Positions 34,231 to 38,724 of a stretch of 38,724 nucleotides of DNA are shown here, piece after piece. Below the pieces are notes generated by a model that had not been told where the DNA came from, did not search any database, and saw only the letters and a program-made list of their open reading frames with translations. Position 1 is the stretch's first letter. Every line of letters starts with the position of its first letter. The DNA lies in NCBI GenBank assembly GCA_002687025.1, contig NYZG01000128.1:1-38724 (forward strand), given 5' to 3'. Source of the DNA: Candidatus Poribacteria bacterium. GTDB taxonomy: Bacteria; Poribacteria; WGA-4E; GCA-2687025. A program made the translations under genes and the position numbers.

Positions 34231-34792
34231 GCAGAACCAGAAGCCCGAATCGGTCCTGTCGCTGGCGATCCTCGGTCTCGTCTCTCAGCATCCGCGCTCG
34301 GGATACGACCTGCGGAAGACTTTCGCCACCACGCCCATGGGCCACTTCAGCAGCAGCCCCGGGGCAATCTATCCCGCGCTGAAGCGACTCGAAGAGCGAG
34401 GGCTCGTCGAGGGCAAGACCGAGGGCGGGGACACGCTCAAGCCAAAGAGGGTGTTCGGCCTCACCGACGATGGTTTGGAGACGTTACGCGGCGAACTGCG
34501 ACGGCCCATCACACGAGACGACGTGATATGGCACGTAGAGGCGCTCGTGCTCCGGTTCGCGTTCATGGGCGACGTTCTCGGTAGACCTGCCACGTTGGAA
34601 TTCCTGGGCGCGTTCCGCGACCGCATGGCCGAGTACCTCCCGACGCTGGAACAGACCGCTCAGGAGCTGAAGGACGAGGGAAGGACACATGCCGCGGTAG
34701 CCGTGTCACACGGGTTGGAGCAGTACCGCGCGCACATTCGGTGGGCAACGGCCGCCACACAGACACTTTCACAAGACGACGACAGGGAATGA
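34229..34792 (+). CDS. PadR family transcriptional regulator
   Basis: 187 aa. Winged helix at about 9-85: SVLSLAILGLVSQHPRSGYD, FSSSPGAIYPALKRLEERGL, KRVFGLTDDGLETLRGEL. The C-terminal helical part (about 95-175) mediates dimerisation (EFLGAFRDRMAEYLPTLEQT), as in PadR subfamily 1/AphA-like proteins. Start ATG 34229 is fixed by the promoter and similarity; no ribosome site is present. Its stop overlaps an ATGA, and the secreted-protein gene follows at once. It probably represses this operon and is released by a small phenolic or hydrophobic ligand. Confidence 0.92.
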   Translation: MQNQKPESVLSLAILGLVSQHPRSGYDLRKTFATTPMGHFSSSPGAIYPALKRLEERGLVEGKTEGGDTLKPKRVFGLTDDGLETLRGELRRPITRDDVIWHVEALVLRFAFMGDVLGRPATLEFLGAFRDRMAEYLPTLEQTAQELKDEGRTHAAVAVSHGLEQYRAHIRWATAATQTLSQDDDRE

Positions 34793-34806
34793 GAAGGGGC
34801 GAGATC

Positions 34807-35763
34807 ATGCAGGGACGCGCGTGGGCAGGATTCGGCGCCGTGACGGCGATGCTATACGCGACGATCGCACCGTGGGCAGCGGCGGAGTCGACATCACTGG
34901 ATGCGGAGTTCGACCTCGGGGCCGCGCGGGCGGCGACCCCGCACTTCTACGAGATGCGCACCACCTCGATCACCTACGAGCAGGATGGCGCGCGGAAGCC
35001 GCATCAAGAGCTACGCCTACTCCTGCAATGCGTGCCGGGCGATGAGGGAGTCGAATACACGTGTGTGCGCATGACCGTCCGCACGGACGGCGACGCGAGC
35101 GAGATACCCGACCTGGCCGGATGGTCTTACGAGTTCCGTCCCGACCAGACGGGATCGAACGCCACCGGGGACATGTTCGGCATCCATCACGGCAAGTTCC
35201 AGGGATTGGTGGACGCGAGCGGCCAGGCCGTGGACCCGGCGCTGTCGTACGCGGTATACAACGCCTTCGTCGATTTCCACGCCATGTGCAATGTGTTCGC
35301 CGAGCCCGCTGACGATGGCGCGGGCATCCAGGATCTCAAGCGAGTCGGCGACACGATCGTCCACGCCGCCGCGTCGTCGGAGGGGACCGTGCACCTGGAA
35401 GGCGTGACGGAGTCGGGATCGGCATTCCGAAATGGAGAGATCACGCTGACGTTCAAGGGCCTAGGCGTCGTTGATGGAGCGCCGTGCGCCATCGTCGCGT
35501 ATGATTCCGGGGACAGCTCGTTCGTGATGACCATGGAGCCGGTCCCGGGCATGAGCATCAACGCCGTCGGCTCGTCCCACTACTTCGGGGACATCTACGT
35601 CGATCTGGAGTCGATGTGGGTGGCCAAGGCGGCGTTGAGCGAATTCGTCGTCACGGACGTCACGATGGACGGTCAGCCTCTCACGAACACCGTCATCGAG
35701 CGGACCATCAGCATCCAGGCGGTCACCGAACACGCGCTCGAAGAGCTCGCGCGCGCCGACTAG
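34807..35763 (+). CDS. Secreted protein of unknown function, PadR-linked
   Basis: 318 aa. Signal peptide MQGRAWAGFGAVTAMLYATI with hydrophobic core and an APWAAAES cleavage region. The mature part is beta-strand rich: TPHFYEMRTTSITYEQDG, LRLLLQCVPGDEGVEYTCVR, AIVAYDSGDSSFVMTMEPVP, SHYFGDIYVDLESMWVAK. It has at least four cysteines (QCVPG, YTCVR, AMCNV, APCAI). I do not recognise the family; the strand pattern resembles lipocalin/LolA-like or YceI-like barrels in general terms only. ATG 34807 has GGGGCGAG upstream; ATG 34789, overlapping padR, is the other option. Probably in the padR operon. Confidence 0.65.
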   Translation: MQGRAWAGFGAVTAMLYATIAPWAAAESTSLDAEFDLGAARAATPHFYEMRTTSITYEQDGARKPHQELRLLLQCVPGDEGVEYTCVRMTVRTDGDASEIPDLAGWSYEFRPDQTGSNATGDMFGIHHGKFQGLVDASGQAVDPALSYAVYNAFVDFHAMCNVFAEPADDGAGIQDLKRVGDTIVHAAASSEGTVHLEGVTESGSAFRNGEITLTFKGLGVVDGAPCAIVAYDSGDSSFVMTMEPVPGMSINAVGSSHYFGDIYVDLESMWVAKAALSEFVVTDVTMDGQPLTNTVIERTISIQAVTEHALEELARAD

Positions 35764-35779
35764 GACAGATGGAGCGCGT

Positions 35780-36784
35780 ATGTCGGACTGGCGTGAGCGC
35801 ATCCCCAAGGTAGAGTTGCACGTGCACCTGGAGGGGTCGATACCCCTCCCGACGCTTTGGGAGCTCATCGCCAAATACGGCGGCGATCCCTCGACGCCGG
35901 ACCTCGACGCGCTGCGACGCCGGTTCGTGTATCGGGACTTCGCGCACTTCATCGAGACGTGGACGTGGCAGCTCGCCTTCCTGCGGGAGTACGACGACTT
36001 CACGCGCATCGCGGAGGCGGTCGCGCGGGATTTCGCGCGGCAGAACATCCGCTACGTCGAGGCGTACTACTCGCCGGGGGATTTCCGGCAGCACGGGCTG
36101 GAGACGCTGCCGCTCACCGAGGCAATCCGCGCCGGCCTGGACCGCGTGCCCGAGGTCGACGTGAAGCTCGTCACCGACCTCGTGCGGAACTACGGCCCCG
36201 AGCGCGGGGCATCGACGCTGTCCGAGCTACGCGATGCGCACGAACTGGGCGTTATCGGCATCACCATCGGAGGCCACGAGAAAGAATACCCACCGTCGCC
36301 GTTCGCGGACGTGTATGAAGAGGCGCGGCGGATGGGCTTCCGCACGAGCGCCCATGCCGGCGAGGCCGCCGGGCCGGACAGCGTCTGGGGAGCCGCGCGA
36401 GACCTACGCGTCGACCGGATAGGCCACGGCACGCGCGCCGCCGAGGACGAACGGCTGGTGGACTACCTCTCCGAACGCCGCATCCCCATCGAGACGTGCC
36501 CGATATCGAACGTGAGAACCGCGGTGATCCCGTCGGTCGCGCAGCATCCCATCCGCGAGTTCCTCGACCGTGGCATACCCGTCAGCGTGAACACGGACGA
36601 CCCGGCGATGTTCGGGAACTCCCTCGCCGACGAATACGCCGCGCTGGAGCGGGAGTTGGGCTTCACCCCGGACGAGATACGCGCGCTCATCCTGAGCGGC
36701 ATCGCGACATCCTGGATGTCCGACGACGAGAAGGCCCGGATGACGCGTGAATTCGAAGCCGACCCCGCGTGGCGGGCGGGCTGA
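35780..36784 (+). CDS. add: Adenosine deaminase
   Basis: Deaminates (deoxy)adenosine or related purines to inosine. 334 aa. Catalytic features: H14 and H16 (VELHVHLEGS), H192 with E195 (SAHAGE), H216 (RIGHGTR), and D273-D274 (VNTDDPAMF). The set is complete. The N-terminal ELHVHLEGSIPLPTLWELI fits ADA/ADAL-type enzymes; whether it prefers adenosine, N6-methyl-AMP or another aminopurine is open. It starts 16 bp after the secreted protein gene and shares a TGATG overlap with the methyltransferase gene downstream. Confidence 0.92.
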   Translation: MSDWRERIPKVELHVHLEGSIPLPTLWELIAKYGGDPSTPDLDALRRRFVYRDFAHFIETWTWQLAFLREYDDFTRIAEAVARDFARQNIRYVEAYYSPGDFRQHGLETLPLTEAIRAGLDRVPEVDVKLVTDLVRNYGPERGASTLSELRDAHELGVIGITIGGHEKEYPPSPFADVYEEARRMGFRTSAHAGEAAGPDSVWGAARDLRVDRIGHGTRAAEDERLVDYLSERRIPIETCPISNVRTAVIPSVAQHPIREFLDRGIPVSVNTDDPAMFGNSLADEYAALERELGFTPDEIRALILSGIATSWMSDDEKARMTREFEADPAWRAG

Positions 36785-37689
36785 TGCCGGCCGTCCCACA
36801 TCCCATCCCCTACCAGGGCAGCAAGCGCCTACTCGCGCCGCTGATCCTCGGGCATTTCCCCACCCGAGTGGGCACGCTGTACGAGCCGTTCGCGGGTTCG
36901 GCGGCGATAACTCTTGCCGCGGCCGGCCTGGGTCTCGCGACGAGATTCCGCATCGGCGACAGCCTCGCGCCGCTGGCCGACATCTGGACGCGAATCCTCG
37001 CGGACCCCAAGCGACTCGCGGACGAATACGAAAGCCTCTGGCGCGCTCAGCAGGCCGACCCACGCGCCTTCTATGACGACGTGCGGCGCGCGTTCAACGA
37101 GGCTGGAGGATCGGCGCGCCTGCTGTATCTGCTGGCGCGATGCGTTAAGAACGCGGTGCGGTTCAGCCACGCGGGGGACTTCAACCAGTCGCCGGACAAT
37201 CGGCGTCTCGGCAGAAGCCCGACGCGGATGCGGACCAATATCCTCGGCGCGCACGAGCTGCTCCGAGGACGTGCGCAGGCATCCGCCGGTGACTACGCCG
37301 AAGCGATCCGACACGCGACACCCGACGACCTCGTGTACATGGACCCGCCGTATCAGGGCACGAGCGGATCCAACGATCAACGCTACCATCAGTCGTTCGA
37401 CCGGCCGCGATTCGTCGCCGACCTGGAGGGGCTCCTCGATCGTGGAGTGCCGTTCCTCGTCAGCCTCGACGGCCGCACGGGCGCGAAGACGTACGGGCCA
37501 GCGCTCCCGGCGCATCTAGACCTCACCCGTGTGGAGCTCCACGCCGGCAGGTCGTCGCAGGCCACGCTCAGCGGACGCGCGTCGGAGACATACGAATCGC
37601 TCTATCTGTCGCCCGCCTTGGCGACGGCGCACACGTCGCTTCCGCGATCGATCCGCGAAGCCTCCCCGGACACGCGTCGGGCCCGCTAG
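36784..37689 (+). CDS. D12-class (Dam-like) adenine-N6 DNA methyltransferase, orphan
   Basis: 301 aa. Motif X-like IPYQGSKRLLAPLI at 8-21, SAM-binding motif I EPFAGSAAITLA (34-45) and catalytic motif IV VYMDPPYQG (174-182). DPPY and YxGSK together define the D12/Dam group that methylates adenine N6. No restriction endonuclease gene is adjacent, so it is solitary here. Its start (ATG 36784-36786) shares one base with the add stop (TGATG), which implies coupled translation. It could methylate the chromosome, or belong to a mobile element. The motif I variant FAGSAA is common in phage-type D12 enzymes. Confidence 0.85.
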   Translation: MPAVPHPIPYQGSKRLLAPLILGHFPTRVGTLYEPFAGSAAITLAAAGLGLATRFRIGDSLAPLADIWTRILADPKRLADEYESLWRAQQADPRAFYDDVRRAFNEAGGSARLLYLLARCVKNAVRFSHAGDFNQSPDNRRLGRSPTRMRTNILGAHELLRGRAQASAGDYAEAIRHATPDDLVYMDPPYQGTSGSNDQRYHQSFDRPRFVADLEGLLDRGVPFLVSLDGRTGAKTYGPALPAHLDLTRVELHAGRSSQATLSGRASETYESLYLSPALATAHTSLPRSIREASPDTRRAR

Positions 37690-37904
37690 CGCGGGCTGAC
37701 GGTACCCTCGTGGCGTGGACGCCTCGGGCCCACCCTCGGCTGATTCACTGAGCAGACGGTGGCGGCCTGAGTCGCTGGAGGTTAGTTTGTAGGGGAGTAA
37801 CGTGTGGATGCTTGCGGCTGGCGCCGCTGCCTAACGCGCTCCGCGAGGGAAGGGCCCTGGCGAGATGCGTCGTGCCGTCTCCGTCTTTCGAGAGGTATCT
37901 GGCC
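37690..37904. other. Intergenic region after the methyltransferase
   Basis: About 215 bases with no recognised gene. No clear promoter or terminator found. Confidence 0.4.
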
Positions 37905-38681
37905 ATGGTGACACCGCCCTCGAACCTGCGCCGCGCCGCGTCGGGCCGACCCGTCTCGGTTCTGCCCACTTGCCCTCCCGTTATGCAGCGGCGCCTCTGC
38001 CCTGTCAGGCCCGCCTCACGCTGGCTGGCCAGCGTAGGAGTAGCCGTAGCGTGTGTGGCCACCTTCCTCTGTGCTATGCCAAGACAAGCCGTGGCGCTGG
38101 TGTTCACAGGTACCATCGGAACCGATACGACGTGGACGCTGGACGATAGCCCTGTGCTGGCGATCGGCGGCATTTCCGTCGGCGGGGGTGTGACGCTGAC
38201 CATCGAACCCGGCGTCGAGATCCGATTCATCAGCGGCAGCCTCACCGTTTCGGGCGAGCTGATCGCCATCGGCACGCCGGAGCAGCCGATCGTCTTCACC
38301 TCCGACGCCGCTACGCCCAGCGCAAGCGCCTGGGGCGGCATCAACTTCGTGGGTGGTGGGACGGTCATCGATACCAACATGGATTACGTCAGCGGGACGA
38401 TCCTTCAGCACTGCGAAGTGCGATTCAGCGGCGGCATCGCTCTGCGCAGCCCAACCTACATTGCGAACTGTGGGATATACGATGTGGCGGGGGTCTCCGG
38501 GGCCTCTGGGACCTCCGTCGCAATATACAGCGACGGCGTGATCGTGCGCGACAGTCTGATCATCGGAGGCAGTACGGCGCAGCACAACAAGGGAATATGG
38601 ACGGAGAGCAGGCGTGTTCATCTCGTGAGATATGGTCAAGAGTTGTGTATGGGCGTCAGGCGGCTTCCTCGGTTGGCGTGA
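37905..38681 (+). CDS. Secreted right-handed beta-helix protein, probably interrupted
   Basis: Start chosen at ATG 37905 with GAGAGG 9 bases upstream; ATG 37983 gives a more standard signal peptide (RRLCPVRPASRWLASVGVAV). A hydrophobic segment, then beta-strands: LDDSPVLAIGGISVGGGVTL, TIEPGVEIRFISGSLTVSGE, QPIVFTSDAATPSASAWGGI and ILQHCEVRFSGGIAL. These resemble pectate-lyase-type parallel beta-helix proteins of surface-attached bacteria. The recognisable coils stop near 38600 (TAQHNKGIWTES), and what follows to the stop at 38681 lacks helix pattern and runs antisense into a minus-strand coding tail. I read it as a gene cut by an insertion. Confidence 0.6.
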   Translation: MVTPPSNLRRAASGRPVSVLPTCPPVMQRRLCPVRPASRWLASVGVAVACVATFLCAMPRQAVALVFTGTIGTDTTWTLDDSPVLAIGGISVGGGVTLTIEPGVEIRFISGSLTVSGELIAIGTPEQPIVFTSDAATPSASAWGGINFVGGGTVIDTNMDYVSGTILQHCEVRFSGGIALRSPTYIANCGIYDVAGVSGASGTSVAIYSDGVIVRDSLIIGGSTAQHNKGIWTESRRVHLVRYGQELCMGVRRLPRLA

Positions 38682-38724
38682 CTTCCTCGGTGACCTTGGC
38701 TCCGTCCTTGAAGACGACTCCTCC
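38656..38724 (-). CDS. C-terminal tail of an unidentified protein, possibly a transposase
   Basis: The minus frame open from the window edge ends at TGA 38656-38658 and reads GGVVFKDGAKVTEEVTPTEE. It has only 22 codons, too short to assign. The position directly where the beta-helix gene breaks, with convergent 26-base overlap, suggests an inserted element whose body lies outside the window. No terminal inverted repeat could be confirmed. Confidence 0.35.
   Translation of the reverse strand, partial: GGVVFKDGAKVTEEVTPTEEAA

Overview
The window is a GC-rich (roughly 60-65%), gene-dense bacterial segment. It carries a cobalamin-dependent (class II) ribonucleotide reductase and nrdR. It also has many Gfo/Idh, sugar-phosphate-isomerase and DUF4432-type catabolic genes, and a set of secreted LamG, beta-helix and beta-propeller proteins. 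This mix is what I associate with uncultured heterotrophs of the Poribacteria / Latescibacterota / Planctomycetes-like type. No 16S rRNA or other strict marker is present, so that placement is inference. I found no tRNA, rRNA or CRISPR array.

Layout. 1-2340 (minus strand): nrdJ, cut by the window start, and nrdR with a textbook promoter. 2869-5976 (plus): a VOC protein, the decayed 3' end of a homocysteine S-methyltransferase, a beta-propeller protein, and glutathione-independent formaldehyde dehydrogenase. 6407-7837 (minus): glucose-6-phosphate isomerase. 8058-10349 (plus): two tandem paralogous secreted LamG proteins with different numbers of an 'FDPLEL-ALERSL' repeat. 10601-12732 (plus): a tightly packed ECF sigma / anti-sigma-like / coiled-coil DUF4097-like operon. 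12774-15143 (minus): a secreted vWA-like protein without the MIDAS motif. 15378-17478 (plus): an S41-type protease and a TIM-barrel sugar phosphate isomerase, meeting the minus-strand GTPase gene rsgA tail to tail. 18672-21433 (plus): a TolB-like propeller, an IS3 transposase remnant, a secreted concanavalin-like protein and a GrpB protein. 21564-22138 (minus): a twice-frameshifted phosphotransferase pseudogene. 22434-26331 (plus): uppP, a nitrilase-superfamily amidase, a DUF4432 protein and a Gfo/Idh oxidoreductase. 26372-32779 (minus): a zinc-ribbon/DUF2007 protein, a neutral-ceramidase-like protein, hyuB, hyuA and a VapBC-type toxin-antitoxin pair. 32900-33850: two ~345 bp direct repeats that look like decayed copies of the 3' end of a DUF3631 (plasmid/phage helicase-primase-associated) gene. 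34229-37689 (plus): a padR regulator on an apparently leaderless transcript, a secreted protein, adenosine deaminase and an orphan D12 adenine-N6 DNA methyltransferase, closely spaced or overlapping. 37905-end: a secreted beta-helix protein that appears to be interrupted near the window edge by other DNA, possibly a mobile element.

How the parts may work together. The plus-strand block at 23 kb and the minus-strand block at 26-32 kb look like scavenging modules for modified sugars, amides and hydantoin- or lactam-like compounds. fdhA handles formaldehyde. The add/MTase pair could link DNA N6-methylation with purine salvage. The ECF operon probably regulates a surface or envelope function. The several pseudogenes and remnants show repeated mobile-element traffic and gene decay.
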